A stretch of 64,000 nt of DNA from assembly GCA_946479855.1 (NCBI GenBank), contig CAMLHL010000005.1, forward strand, positions 6,168 to 70,167, read 5' to 3'. This DNA comes from an uncultured Pseudomonadota bacterium (GTDB taxonomy: Bacteria; Pseudomonadota; Gammaproteobacteria; Burkholderiales; Rhodocyclaceae). Of the stretch, positions 28,792 to 38,303 are shown piece by piece (positions within the stretch are counted from its first letter, which is position 1; each line of letters begins with the position of its first letter). A model generated the notes under the pieces. It ran no database searches and was not told the DNA's origin. It saw nothing but the letters and a program-made list of their open reading frames with translations. Made by a program: the position numbers and the translations under genes.

Positions 28792-29946
28792 ATGATTGAA
28801 CGACCCGCCGCCGGTGAACGTGCGGTGATCGTTCAGCTCGATTTTGGTCAGCTTGATCTCGACGATCAGCTCGAAGAGGTTCGTTTGCTTGCCGAATCGG
28901 CTGGCGGCGTGGTGGTCGCAGAAGTTGGCGGCCCCCGGCAGAGTCCTGATCCGAAGACCTTTGCCGGCAAGGGCAAGGTGGAAGAAATCAGGGCGATGAT
29001 TGCAGCGACCGGCGCCGATCTGGTGATTTTTAATCACGAGTTGTCGCCGGCGCAGCAGCGCAATCTGGAGCGCTCTTTGCAGTGCCGGGTCATCGACCGG
29101 ACTAGCCTGATTCTTGATATCTTTGCCTTGCGCGCTTCCAGTGCGGAAGGCAAATTGCAGGTCGAGCTGGCTCAACTCGAACATCTCGCGACGCGCTTGG
29201 TCCGTGGCTGGACCCACCTGGAGCGGCAGCGAGGTGGTATCGGCATGCGTGGGCCGGGTGAAAAGCAGCTGGAAACCGATCGGCGCCTGCTTGGCAATCG
29301 CGTCAAGTTGTTGAAAGAGCGGCTCGCGAAACTCTCTCGGCAGCGCGGCGTTCAACGCAAGGCACGGATGCGCGGCGATGTGCTGAGCGTTTCCCTGGTT
29401 GGTTATACCAATGCCGGCAAATCAACGCTCTTCAATGCGTTGACCCACTCCGGGGCCTATGTGGCCAACCAGTTATTCGCAACGCTTGACACCACTTCGC
29501 GCAAGCTGTGGATCGAGGGGGCTGGCAATATCGTCATTTCCGATACGGTCGGCTTCATCCGGGATTTGCCGCATACCCTGGTCGATGCGTTTCATGCCAC
29601 TCTTGAGGCGGCAACGGATGCCGATCTCCTGTTGCACGTCGTTGACAGCGCCAGCCATGCGCGTGACGAGCAAATCAGCGAGGTCGACAAGGTGCTCGCC
29701 GAAATCGGCGCCGATGCTGTCCGGCAGGTCATCGTCTGGAACAAGATCGATCTCACCGATGCCTCGCCGGGAGCCGAGCGGGACGAATATGGTAATATCG
29801 CGCGCGTTCGTATCAGTGCGCGGTCCGGAGAGGGGCTCGATTTGCTGCGTGAGTCGCTGGCCGAATATGCAAAAGCCAAGGTCCAAGCCCGACAAAAGGC
29901 ATTGGCCGAAGCTGAACGAGAAGCACAACAAGACTACATCAACTGA
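28792..29946 (+). CDS. hflX: Ribosome-splitting GTPase HflX
   Basis: A 384-residue GTPase that rescues stalled ribosomes under stress. An N-terminal nucleotide-binding domain (FAGKGKVEEI) and helical linker (GGIGMRGPGEKQLETDRR) lead into the G domain with GYTNAGKST, DTVGFIRDLP and NKID. I start at the ATG at 28792 (MIERPAAG); an in-frame GTG 11 codons earlier lacks family similarity. The hfq-hflX-hflK-hflC order is conserved. Confidence 0.95.
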   Translation: MIERPAAGERAVIVQLDFGQLDLDDQLEEVRLLAESAGGVVVAEVGGPRQSPDPKTFAGKGKVEEIRAMIAATGADLVIFNHELSPAQQRNLERSLQCRVIDRTSLILDIFALRASSAEGKLQVELAQLEHLATRLVRGWTHLERQRGGIGMRGPGEKQLETDRRLLGNRVKLLKERLAKLSRQRGVQRKARMRGDVLSVSLVGYTNAGKSTLFNALTHSGAYVANQLFATLDTTSRKLWIEGAGNIVISDTVGFIRDLPHTLVDAFHATLEAATDADLLLHVVDSASHARDEQISEVDKVLAEIGADAVRQVIVWNKIDLTDASPGAERDEYGNIARVRISARSGEGLDLLRESLAEYAKAKVQARQKALAEAEREAQQDYIN

Positions 29947-29983
29947 ATCCCCGACATCCATGATCCCGACCTTAGGTATTTTC

Positions 29984-31291
29984 ATGTCGCTCAACGACCC
30001 GCAGTGGGGCAACCGTGGCAGTAACGACGGTGACAAGTCCAACGGCAATGGTCCGCGCCGACCCAATGACGGTCCGCCCGACCTCGAAGAGCTCTGGCGT
30101 GATTTCAATCGCAAGTTGTCCGGCATGTTCGGCAACAAAGGCGGCGGTGGAAATGGTGGCGGTGACGGACCGCGCATGCCGCAAATCGATTTCAATCCGA
30201 AGTTCCTTGGCGGTGGTATCGGCCTGTTGCTTGGCTTGGCTGCTGTGGTCTGGCTGGCCTCGGGGTTCTATATCGTCGATGCTTCGCAACGGGGGATCGT
30301 GCTGCAGTTTGGTAGCTTCAAGGAAGCAACTGAGCCCGGTTTGCGCTGGCGCTTGCCGTACCCGGTCCAGTCGCACGAGCTGGTCAACCTGACCGGGGTG
30401 CGCACCATCGAAATCGGCTATCGCGGCAGCGAGCGCAACAAGGTGCTCAAGGAAGCCTTGATGCTGACCGATGATGAAAACATCGTGAACATCCAGTTCG
30501 CTGTTCAGTACATCCTCAAGGATCCGGTCGAATACCTGTTTAACAACCGCCATCCGGATGATGCGGTGATGGGGGCGGCCGAAACCGCTGTCCGGGAGAT
30601 CGTCGGCAAGAGCAAGATGGACTACGTGCTTTATGAAGGTCGCGAGCAGATTGCCACCCAGGCTGCCAAGCTGATGCAGGATATTCTCGATCGCTATCAG
30701 AGTGGCATCCTGATCTCCAAGGTGACAATGCAGAATGCCCAGCCGCCTGAACAGGTGCAGGCGGCCTTTGATGATGCGGTGAAGGCCGGTCAGGATCGCG
30801 AGCGCCAGAAGAACGAAGGCCAGGCATATGCCAACGACGTCATTCCTAAAGCCAAAGGTACGGCAGCGCGACTCCTTCAGGAAGCCGATGGTTACAAGCA
30901 GCGCGTTATTCAGTCAGCCGAGGGTGATGCCTCTCGCTTCAAGCAGGTATTGACTGAATATGCCAAGGCGCCGGAAGTGACGCGCCAGCGCATGTATCTG
31001 GAAACTATGCAACAGATTTACGCCAACACCAGCAAGGTGATGGTCGATGCCAAGGGGCAGGGCAACCTGTTGTATCTGCCGCTCGACAAACTGATGCAGG
31101 CAGCCGGTTCAGCGACCGCCGCACAGGTAGCACCGGAAGCTTCCGTGGCACCGTCGACGGTACGGCCGTCGACACCCTTGTCGTCGGAGGCGCCGCCCCA
31201 GTTGGAGAGTGCGCCCAAGATCGGCGGTGGTTCATATTCTTCAAGTTCGCGCGATGGTTCGCTGCGTTCGCGTGATCGGGAGGGACGCTGA
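29984..31291 (+). CDS. hflK: FtsH protease modulator HflK
   Basis: A 435-residue SPFH-domain membrane protein. A Gly/Asn/Asp-rich N-terminal tail precedes one membrane helix near residues 75-95, then the SPFH/band-7 domain beginning SGFYIVDASQRGIVLQFG. A C-terminal extension rich in Ser and Pro follows. With HflC it forms a cage around FtsH. I chose the ATG at 29984 (MSLNDPQWG); an ATG eight codons upstream is possible. The stop overlaps hflC by TGATG. Confidence 0.95.
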   Translation: MSLNDPQWGNRGSNDGDKSNGNGPRRPNDGPPDLEELWRDFNRKLSGMFGNKGGGGNGGGDGPRMPQIDFNPKFLGGGIGLLLGLAAVVWLASGFYIVDASQRGIVLQFGSFKEATEPGLRWRLPYPVQSHELVNLTGVRTIEIGYRGSERNKVLKEALMLTDDENIVNIQFAVQYILKDPVEYLFNNRHPDDAVMGAAETAVREIVGKSKMDYVLYEGREQIATQAAKLMQDILDRYQSGILISKVTMQNAQPPEQVQAAFDDAVKAGQDRERQKNEGQAYANDVIPKAKGTAARLLQEADGYKQRVIQSAEGDASRFKQVLTEYAKAPEVTRQRMYLETMQQIYANTSKVMVDAKGQGNLLYLPLDKLMQAAGSATAAQVAPEASVAPSTVRPSTPLSSEAPPQLESAPKIGGGSYSSSSRDGSLRSRDREGR

Positions 31292-32178
31292 TGAGTCCGC
31301 GCATCAATCTGTTGGGGGCTATTGTTGTCACCGTCCTAGTGGTCATGGCAATGTCGATCTTTACCGTCGATCAGCGTCAGTATGCGGTGGTCTTCCAGTT
31401 GGGTGAGATGAAGCGAGCCATCGCCGAGCCGGGTCTGTACTTCAAGGTTCCGATGGTTCAGAACGTGCGCTATTTCGAAAAGCGCATCATTACGCTCGAT
31501 AATGCCGAGCCTGAGCGCTTCATTACCTCCGAAAAGAAGAATGTTCTGGTCGACTCCTACATCAAATGGCGCATCGTTGATCCGCAGCTGTACTACATTT
31601 CGGTCGGTGGTGACGAATCGCGGGCCAAGACGCGCCTGAATCAGACGGTCAACGCCGGTTTGCGCGAGGAATTCGGCAAGCGTACCGTGCACGATGTCGT
31701 CTCCGGCGCGCGTGACAAGATCATGGACCAGATGCGCGAGAAAGCCGATGCCGATGCGCGCAAGATTGGTGTGCAGATTGTCGACGTTCGTCTGAAGCGC
31801 GTCGAACTGCCGACTGAAGTCAGCGAGGCTGTTTATCGTCGCATGGAAGCCGAGCGTAAGCGGGTTGCCAACGAACTGCGTTCCGAAGGCTCGGCCGAGG
31901 CGGAAAAAATTCGTGCCGATGCTGATCGTCAACGCGAAATCATTGTCGCCGAGGCTTATCGTGACGCCCAGAAGATCAAGGGTGAAGGCGACGCCAAGGC
32001 GACCAATACCTACGCCCAGGCCTTCGGCCAAAATCCCGAGTTCTATGCTTTCTATCGCAGCCTTGAGGCATATCGCGGCAGCTTCAAGAGCAGAAGCGAC
32101 GTACTGGTGCTCGAGCCCAATTCCGATTTCTTCAAATACATGAAGGGTGTCGGACGCGGGAATGACAAGGGTAAATGA
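31291..32178 (+). CDS. hflC: FtsH protease modulator HflC
   Basis: A 295-residue SPFH-domain protein with one N-terminal membrane helix (about residues 5-24) and the family segments VDQRQYAVVFQLGE and FGKRTVHDVVSG. It partners HflK in regulating FtsH. Its start overlaps hflK by one base and its stop overlaps the DUF2065 gene by ATGA. Confidence 0.96.
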   Translation: MSPRINLLGAIVVTVLVVMAMSIFTVDQRQYAVVFQLGEMKRAIAEPGLYFKVPMVQNVRYFEKRIITLDNAEPERFITSEKKNVLVDSYIKWRIVDPQLYYISVGGDESRAKTRLNQTVNAGLREEFGKRTVHDVVSGARDKIMDQMREKADADARKIGVQIVDVRLKRVELPTEVSEAVYRRMEAERKRVANELRSEGSAEAEKIRADADRQREIIVAEAYRDAQKIKGEGDAKATNTYAQAFGQNPEFYAFYRSLEAYRGSFKSRSDVLVLEPNSDFFKYMKGVGRGNDKGK

Positions 32179-32360
32179 CCTCCACCATCCTGCTCGCCTT
32201 CGCGCTTATGCTGGTGCTCGAAGGTGTCATGCCGTTTATTGCGCCGGCGGCCTGGCGTGAAACCTTTCGCCGCCTCATTCAATTTTCGGACGGGCAGATC
32301 CGCTTCGTCGGCCTGACGTCGATGCTGATCGGCCTGATCCTTCTGATTCTTTTCTCATGA
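32175..32360 (+). CDS. DUF2065 (YjeT-like) small membrane protein
   Basis: A 61-residue protein with two hydrophobic helices (about residues 4-24 and 44-60) and the conserved [19 protein letters not shown]2065 proteins commonly sit next to hflC and hisZ or purA; their function is unknown. It overlaps both neighbours by ATGA, so it is translated with them. Confidence 0.9.
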   Translation: MTSTILLAFALMLVLEGVMPFIAPAAWRETFRRLIQFSDGQIRFVGLTSMLIGLILLILFS

Positions 32361-33511
32361 ACTGGCTGTTACCTGAATATCTTGCCGATGCCCTGCCCGC
32401 AGAGGCAGCGCGCATCGAACGCTTGCGCCGCACGGTGCTTGATCACTTCCGCAGCCGCGGTTTTGAGCTGGTCATGCCGCCAATGCTGGAATATCTCGAG
32501 TCATTGCTGACCGGTGCCGGACAGGATCTGAAATTGCGCACCTTCAAACTGGTCGACCAGCTTTCCGGTCGGACCATGGGGGTGAGGGCCGACATCACGC
32601 CGCAGGCCGCACGCATCGACGCGCATCTGCTCAATCATCAGGGGGTGACCCGCCTGTGTTACTGCGACAGCGTACTACATACGTTGCCAGCAACCATTTC
32701 CGCCAGCCGCGAACCGGTGCAGATCGGGGCCGAGCTTTACGGCTACGCCGGCATTGCCGCCGACCTTGATGTCATTCGTCTGATGGCCGCTGCCTTTGCC
32801 AAGATCAAGTTGCCGCTTGGCCGCATCGATCTCGGCCACGTCGGTATTTTCCGTGCCTTGGCCGAAGCGGCCGGATTGCCGCCGGAGGCCGAGGACAACG
32901 TATTGAACCTGCTTCAGGCCAAGGATGTGCCGGGACTGGCCGAGGCCTGTGCCGATGTGCCATCGCCCTATCGCGAAGCGCTGCAACGCCTGCCGCAACT
33001 CTACGGCGGTGTGGAGGTGCTGGAGAGGGCCGTCATCGAGTTGCCGCAGCTGCCTGCTGTAGCCGCTGCGCTGGACGGGTTGCATCATTTGCTGGCAAGT
33101 GCGCCGGAGCTGCCGTTCTCGATTGACCTTTCCGACCTGCGTGGCTACCACTATCACAACGGAGTGGTCTTTGCCGCTTACTGCGACGGTTATCCGGCAG
33201 CAATTGCGCTGGGTGGTCGCTACGATGGCGCCGGCAAGACTTTCGGTCGTGCTCGCCCGGCGACCGGTTTTTCGATGGACCTGCGCGAAGTGGCGCGTCT
33301 GGCACCGGACGAAAAATCAAATGGTGCGATCCTGGCGCCGCATGCCGGACATGACCCGCGCCTCGTCGCTCATGTTGCGGCGTTGCGTGAACAGGGTGAA
33401 ATCGTCGTCGAACTGCTGCCGGGCGAGATGGCTTGCGAAGGCCCGCTCTGCGATCGCAAGCTGGTCCTGGTCGGCGAACACTGGATTATTGAAGCAATAC
33501 AAGAGGATTAG
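32357..33511 (+). CDS. hisZ: ATP phosphoribosyltransferase regulatory subunit HisZ
   Basis: A 384-residue paralogue of histidyl-tRNA synthetase that lacks the anticodon-binding domain. It complexes with short-form HisG to start histidine biosynthesis. Motif-2-like and motif-3-like regions are present ([14 protein letters not shown] and [24 protein letters not shown]). Its presence implies the short HisG elsewhere in the genome. It overlaps DUF2065 by ATGA and precedes purA. Confidence 0.94.
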   Translation: MNWLLPEYLADALPAEAARIERLRRTVLDHFRSRGFELVMPPMLEYLESLLTGAGQDLKLRTFKLVDQLSGRTMGVRADITPQAARIDAHLLNHQGVTRLCYCDSVLHTLPATISASREPVQIGAELYGYAGIAADLDVIRLMAAAFAKIKLPLGRIDLGHVGIFRALAEAAGLPPEAEDNVLNLLQAKDVPGLAEACADVPSPYREALQRLPQLYGGVEVLERAVIELPQLPAVAAALDGLHHLLASAPELPFSIDLSDLRGYHYHNGVVFAAYCDGYPAAIALGGRYDGAGKTFGRARPATGFSMDLREVARLAPDEKSNGAILAPHAGHDPRLVAHVAALREQGEIVVELLPGEMACEGPLCDRKLVLVGEHWIIEAIQED

Positions 33512-33516
33512 GAAAA

Positions 33517-34824
33517 ATGGCCAAGAATGTCATCGTGGTGGGCACCCAGTGGGGCGACGAGGGGAAGGGCAAGATCGTCGACTGGCTCACCGATCACGCC
33601 AAGGGCGTGGTTCGTTTTCAGGGCGGCCATAATGCCGGTCATACGCTGGTGGTCGGCGAACAGGTTTACAAGTTGAATCTCGTGCCCTCCGGCATTGTGC
33701 GCGACGGCGTCGATTGCTACATCGGCAACGGTGTCGTACTCGATATCCATCATTTGCTGTCGGAAATCGCCGAGTTGGAAAAGGGCGGTATTGATGTTCG
33801 TTCACGCCTGAAGATCAGCCCGGGATGTCCGATCATCCTGCCGTACCATTCGGCTATCGACAAGGCTCGTGAAGGCGCCAAGTCCGACGACAAGAAAATT
33901 GGCACAACCGGCAAGGGCATCGGCCCAACTTATGAAGACAAGGTTTCACGCCGTGGCTTGCGGGTTTATGACCTCTTTCATCCGGAGCGGTTTGCCGAGA
34001 AATTGAAGGAAGTCCTGGAGTATCACAACTTTGTGCTTACCCAGTATTTCAAGGCGCATGCTGTTGATTTCCAGATGGTCTACGATCAGGCAATGGCCGA
34101 TGCGGAGCAGATCCGGCCGCTGGTGACCGACGTTTCCGCTGCTCTTTATGCGGCCAACAAGGCTGGCTCCAATCTGCTGTTCGAAGGGGCGCAAGGTACC
34201 TTGCTCGATATTGACCACGGTACCTATCCGTTCGTCACCTCCTCCAACTGCGTGGCGGGCCAGGCCTCGGCCGGTGCGGGTATCGGTCCGGGTATGCTGC
34301 ATTATGTGTTGGGCATCACCAAGGCTTACTGTACGCGCGTCGGCGGTGGTCCGTTCCCGAGCGAACTGGATATCGAAACCGCGGGCGAGCCGGGCTATCA
34401 GATGTCGCAAGTCGGTCGCGAGTTTGGCACTGTCACCGGTCGGAAGCGCCGTTGTGGCTGGTTCGATGCGGCTGCCCTACGTCGCTCGGGACGGATCAAT
34501 GGCCTGACCGGACTGTGCATCACCAAGCTGGATGTGCTTGATGGTCTTCACGAACTGAATATCTGCACCGGCTACAAGCTTGATGGCAAGGTGATTGACC
34601 TGCTGCCGATCGGTGCTGATGAGGTGGCCCGTTGCGAACCGATCTACGAAACAATGCCGGGCTGGAGCGGCACGACCTTCGGTGTCAAACGTTGGGAGGA
34701 TTTGCCGGTCAATGCCCAAGCCTATCTGGATCGTCTGGAGCAATTGTGTGAAGTGCCGATCGCCATTGTTTCCACCGGCCCAGAGCGCGATGAAACCATT
34801 CTCAAGCAGCATCCATTCAAGTAG
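33517..34824 (+). CDS. purA: Adenylosuccinate synthetase
   Basis: A 435-residue enzyme for the GTP-dependent joining of IMP and aspartate in AMP synthesis. The P-loop-like [11 protein letters not shown] is at the N-terminus, with [15 protein letters not shown] and the C-terminal NKCD-equivalent TKLDVLDG further on. Length is standard. It ends the housekeeping block and is followed by a terminator. Confidence 0.97.
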   Translation: MAKNVIVVGTQWGDEGKGKIVDWLTDHAKGVVRFQGGHNAGHTLVVGEQVYKLNLVPSGIVRDGVDCYIGNGVVLDIHHLLSEIAELEKGGIDVRSRLKISPGCPIILPYHSAIDKAREGAKSDDKKIGTTGKGIGPTYEDKVSRRGLRVYDLFHPERFAEKLKEVLEYHNFVLTQYFKAHAVDFQMVYDQAMADAEQIRPLVTDVSAALYAANKAGSNLLFEGAQGTLLDIDHGTYPFVTSSNCVAGQASAGAGIGPGMLHYVLGITKAYCTRVGGGPFPSELDIETAGEPGYQMSQVGREFGTVTGRKRRCGWFDAAALRRSGRINGLTGLCITKLDVLDGLHELNICTGYKLDGKVIDLLPIGADEVARCEPIYETMPGWSGTTFGVKRWEDLPVNAQAYLDRLEQLCEVPIAIVSTGPERDETILKQHPFK

Positions 34825-34852
34825 GCGCTGGTCGGAGTGCTGTCCATGTAGT

Positions 34853-34880
34853 AACGGGCCCATTGGGCCCGTTTTTATTT
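34853..34880 (+). terminator. Intrinsic terminator of purA
   Basis: AACGGGCCC (34853-34861) pairs with 34865-34873 around a three-base loop and is followed by TTTATTTT on the plus strand. It abuts the stop of the convergent gene at 34881, but no T run exists in the minus direction. Confidence 0.88.
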
Positions 34881-35234
34881 TCAGCGAGCCGGCACGGCCT
34901 GCCATCCTTCCGGGCAGGCATTGGTGTAGGGATAGTACTGGCCTGACGAGCCGCAGTAGTACCACGTATCGTAGCCTGCTGGAGGCATTGGGCGGGGCGG
35001 GGCGCTATAGACTGGCGCTGGCGTGTAGTAGTTCTGCGATGCGACAGCCGCACCAACGGCCAGGCCGGTAATGGCCAGCACGGCGGCTGGGCCAATCCAG
35101 TCGGAGCCGCCGCGGTAATGATGGTGGTGCCCGTAGTCGCGATAGCCGCCGTGGCGATACCAATCCGCCTGGGCCGATGCGGTGGCGGTTAGAGCCAGTA
35201 TGGCGGTGACGCAAAGGGTGGAAAGCTTTTTCAT
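34881..35234 (-). CDS. Small secreted glycine/tyrosine/histidine-rich protein
   Basis: A 117-residue protein of unknown function. A signal peptide covers about residues 1-24 (ending ASAQA). A His/Tyr/Gly-rich stretch (YRDYGHHHHYRGG) follows, then a hydrophobic segment (GPAAVLAITGLAVGAAVAS) that could span the membrane, and a Pro/Tyr-rich C-terminal part with two Cys (WYYCG and NACPEGW). Small proteins with this YYCxxSxxYYP-to-CPxGW ending recur in proteobacterial genomes. Convergent with purA. Confidence 0.75.
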   Translation of the reverse strand: MKKLSTLCVTAILALTATASAQADWYRHGGYRDYGHHHHYRGGSDWIGPAAVLAITGLAVGAAVASQNYYTPAPVYSAPPRPMPPAGYDTWYYCGSSGQYYPYTNACPEGWQAVPAR

Positions 35235-35419
35235 GGTTCGACTCGTATTTGTCGTTTGGACATGTCGAATAACGCATGCTGTAGTGCAGCGATTACCGAT
35301 GCCGTGTACGCAAGTGTTAGCAATTGTTGCTGCGAGACAGTCGGGGCCGGGCTGTCAGGCAATACGAGGCATTTGGCTGACTATCCTGTGGCTCGGGAGT
35401 AAATCCAGCACCACAAATG

Positions 35420-35448
35420 AAAAAAGGCCTTGTTTTAACAAGGCCTTC
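35420..35448 (-). terminator. Terminator of the first tRNA-Leu gene
   Basis: AAGGCCTTG (35424-35432) pairs with 35439-35447 around a six-base loop. On the minus strand the stem is followed by TTTTTT. It lies 14 bases past the tRNA 3' end. Confidence 0.85.
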
Positions 35449-35460
35449 GATCAAAATCGC

Positions 35461-35545
<85 letters not shown>

Positions 35546-35564
35546 ACAGGTGCGAAGAGCGCGC

Positions 35565-35592
35565 ATTTTACATGATTTTTGCTTGCTGTAAA
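35565..35592 (-). promoter_or_regulatory. Promoter of the first tRNA-Leu gene
   Basis: On the minus strand TTTACA (-35) and TAAAAT (-10) are 16 bases apart, followed by a GC-rich GCGCGC discriminator. That discriminator is typical of stable-RNA promoters under stringent control. The -10 lies about 20 bases before the mature tRNA 5' end. Confidence 0.7.
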
Positions 35593-35670
35593 CTGTTTTT
35601 ACGTTGCGATTGAATTCTGGCTTTTCAGGGCGCTGTGAGACAATTCGTGCAGTTGTTCAGCGAGTGCTGA

Positions 35671-35703
35671 AAAGAAAAAAGGCTTCGATTACTCGAAGCC
35701 TTT
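35671..35703 (-). terminator. Terminator of the second tRNA-Leu gene
   Basis: AAAGGCTTCGA (35678-35688) pairs perfectly with 35693-35703 around a four-base loop. On the minus strand it is followed by TTTTTTCTTTT. It differs in sequence from the terminator of the first copy. Confidence 0.87.
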
Positions 35704-35715
35704 GATCCCAATCTT

Positions 35716-35800
<85 letters not shown>

Positions 35801-35817
35801 ACAGGTGAAGAGCGCGA

Positions 35818-35845
35818 ATTTTAGAGGAAATATTGTTAATGTCAA
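35818..35845 (-). promoter_or_regulatory. Promoter of the second tRNA-Leu gene, overlapping the rnr start
   Basis: On the minus strand a consensus TTGACA (35840-35845) and TAAAAT (35818-35823) are 16 bases apart, followed by GC-rich discriminator sequence. The -35 box covers bases 2-7 of the rnr coding sequence on the opposite strand, and the rnr ribosome-binding site lies in the spacer. Confidence 0.72.
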
Positions 35846-38262
35846 GAAAGAAACTGTCCAAAGTCCGTCGGGCCGATCCCTTTTTCGAGCGTGAACTGGC
35901 GCGCTACGAATTCCCTTTGCCCTCGCGTGAATATGTGTCGCAAATTCTGGCCGACGAAGGCAGGCCGCTCGAGTTTTTGGAACTGACCGAATTGCTGGAT
36001 ATCACCAGCGGCGAACGCGAGATGTTCCAGCGGCGGCTGGGCGCCATGGAGCGTGAAGGTCAGTTGCTGCGCAACCGCAAGGGTGCCTATATCCTGCCCG
36101 AACGAGCCAGTCTCACACCGGGTCGCATTCAGGGGCATCCGGACGGCTATGGCTTCCTTGTTCCTGATGACGGCAGTGCCGATATCTTCCTCGACCAGCA
36201 CCAGATGCGTAAGGTGCTGCACGGTGACCGGGCCCTGGTCCGGGTGACCGGCATCGACCGCAAAGGGCGGCTGGAGGGGGGTATCGTCGAGGTCACCGAA
36301 CGCGTCAATATGAGAATTGTCGGGCGTGTCTTCGTCGACCATGGTGTCGTGGTCGTGGCCCCCGAGAACAAGCGCATTGCCCAGGATATTCTGGTGCCGC
36401 CTGAGCCCAAGACGAAAAACAAGCCACAGTCGGGTCAGGTGGTGATGGTCGAGATCATCGAGCAGCCGAGCAAGTTCTCGCAACCGATTGGCAAGATCAT
36501 CGAAGTGCTCGGCAACTATGCCGACCCCGGCATGGAAATCGAGATTGCGTTGCGCAAGCATGATCTGCCTTTCGAATTTTCGAAGGCCGCCTTGGAGGAG
36601 AACAAGGCGCTGCCGGACAAGGTCAGGAAGGCCGATTACGCCGGGCGCGAGGATTTGCGTGAATTGCCGCTGGTGACCATCGATGGTGAAACGGCGCGTG
36701 ATTTCGACGATGCCGTGTTCTGCGAGAAGAAGGGGCGTGGCTGGCGGCTGGTGGTGGCGATTGCCGACGTGTCGCATTACGTCAAGCCCGGCATGGCGCT
36801 TGACAAGGAGGCGCTGGAACGCGGCAATTCGGTCTATTTCCCGCGCCGGGTCATTCCGATGCTGCCGGAAAAGCTGTCCAACGGCATTTGCTCGCTGAAC
36901 CCGGATGTCGAGCGGATGGCGATGGTCTGTGATGCCGAGATCAGTGCTGCCGGCAAGATCGGCAAATACCGCTTTTATCCGGCGGTTTTCCGCTCGCATG
37001 CACGGCTGACCTACAATCTTGTGTGGTCGTGGCTGTCCGGTGAAAAAGTGCCGGAAACCGATGTGCACCGTAGCGTTCTGCCGCACGTGCAGAATCTCTA
37101 CAAGTTGTTTGGTGCGCTGCATAAGGCACGCGGCCAGCGTGGGGCGATCGACTTCGAGACGACCGAAACGCAGATGCTGTTCAACGATCAGGGCAAGATC
37201 GAAAACATCGTGCCGGTGGTGCGCAATGACGCCCACCGCATCATCGAGGAGTGCATGCTGGCGGCCAATGTCTGCGCCTCGGATTTCCTCGCCGAGCACA
37301 AACAGACCTGCCTGTATCGTATCCACGAATCGCCGTCGGAAGATAAGCTGAAGAACCTGCGCGCCTTCCTTGGTGAGTTCGGTCTGGCCCTGGGCGGCGG
37401 CGACGAACCGCGGGCCAAGGATTACGGCATCCTGCTCGAGAAGGTCAAGCAGCGTCCGGATTTTCAGCTGTTGCAGACGGTCATGCTGCGGTCGCTGAAG
37501 CAGGCCATGTACAGCCCGGACAATGTCGGCCACTTCGGGCTGGCTTATGAGCATTACACCCACTTCACTTCACCGATCCGACGTTACCCTGATCTGCTGG
37601 TGCATCGGGCGATCAAGGCGGTGCTGGCGGGAGAGAAATACGTGCCGGCCCGTGCATGGGATGATATCGGTCTGCAATGCTCGGCAACCGAGCGGCGAGC
37701 CGACGAGGCAACGCGCGATGTAGAGAACTGGCTGAAGTGTTTCTTCATGAAGGAGCGCATCGGTGAGGAATTCGACGGCACGATTTCGGCGGTGACCGCC
37801 TTTGGCATCTTCGTGGCGCTCGACACTATCTACATCGAGGGACTGGTGCATGTATCCGAGCTGGGTTCCGATTACTTCCAGTTCGATAACATCAAGCACC
37901 AGATGCTCGGCGAGCGGACCGGGCAGCGTTTCCGTCTCGGTGACCGGGTTCGGGTCAGGCTGGTGCGTGCCGATCTGGAGTCGAACCGGATCGATTTCGT
38001 TCTGGCCAGCGACGAAAGCGTATCGCGTTCCAGGAAGGTGACAGGTAAGGCGGCGGGTACGACGGCAAGGTCGTCAGCCAAGGCATCCATCAAGCCGGTG
38101 CGTCAGGCTGATTTGCCGCCCAAGGAAGTCAAGGCGGTAGCCAAGACAGCGATCAAAACGGCAAAGGCGTCGGCCAAGCCGGCCAGCAAGAAGCCTCTGG
38201 CTGCCAAAGCCAAAAGCGGAGCCGCCAAGGCGCCGCGAAAAACGGCAGCCAAACGGCGTTGA
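35839..38262 (+). CDS. rnr: Ribonuclease R
   Basis: An 807-residue processive 3'-5' exoribonuclease. In order it has an N-terminal helix-turn-helix-like region, two cold-shock domains, and the RNB catalytic domain with DGETARDFDDAVF supplying the metal-binding Asp residues. An S1 domain follows (GTISAVTAFGIFVALD), then a long Lys/Ala-rich tail of about 75 residues with repeated KTAxK and AKA units. It degrades structured RNA and helps rRNA quality control. The ATG at 35839 is preceded by GAGGA. rlmB lies 1.7 kb downstream, with two other genes between. Confidence 0.96.
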   Translation: MSRKKLSKVRRADPFFERELARYEFPLPSREYVSQILADEGRPLEFLELTELLDITSGEREMFQRRLGAMEREGQLLRNRKGAYILPERASLTPGRIQGHPDGYGFLVPDDGSADIFLDQHQMRKVLHGDRALVRVTGIDRKGRLEGGIVEVTERVNMRIVGRVFVDHGVVVVAPENKRIAQDILVPPEPKTKNKPQSGQVVMVEIIEQPSKFSQPIGKIIEVLGNYADPGMEIEIALRKHDLPFEFSKAALEENKALPDKVRKADYAGREDLRELPLVTIDGETARDFDDAVFCEKKGRGWRLVVAIADVSHYVKPGMALDKEALERGNSVYFPRRVIPMLPEKLSNGICSLNPDVERMAMVCDAEISAAGKIGKYRFYPAVFRSHARLTYNLVWSWLSGEKVPETDVHRSVLPHVQNLYKLFGALHKARGQRGAIDFETTETQMLFNDQGKIENIVPVVRNDAHRIIEECMLAANVCASDFLAEHKQTCLYRIHESPSEDKLKNLRAFLGEFGLALGGGDEPRAKDYGILLEKVKQRPDFQLLQTVMLRSLKQAMYSPDNVGHFGLAYEHYTHFTSPIRRYPDLLVHRAIKAVLAGEKYVPARAWDDIGLQCSATERRADEATRDVENWLKCFFMKERIGEEFDGTISAVTAFGIFVALDTIYIEGLVHVSELGSDYFQFDNIKHQMLGERTGQRFRLGDRVRVRLVRADLESNRIDFVLASDESVSRSRKVTGKAAGTTARSSAKASIKPVRQADLPPKEVKAVAKTAIKTAKASAKPASKKPLAAKAKSGAAKAPRKTAAKRR

Positions 38263-38303
38263 CCGCACCCGGCAGGAAATGTGCTGGGGTTAGACGTTGC
38301 CCA

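Noticed and set aside
35235..35419. 185-base gap before the small secreted protein gene
   Set aside because: No RNA gene, strong promoter match or repeat could be supported; it presumably holds the promoter of the minus-strand gene.
35842..37563. 573-residue open frame antisense to rnr
   Set aside because: It mirrors the codon pattern of RNase R on the other strand in high-GC DNA, has no ribosome-binding site or recognisable motif, and rnr is certain.
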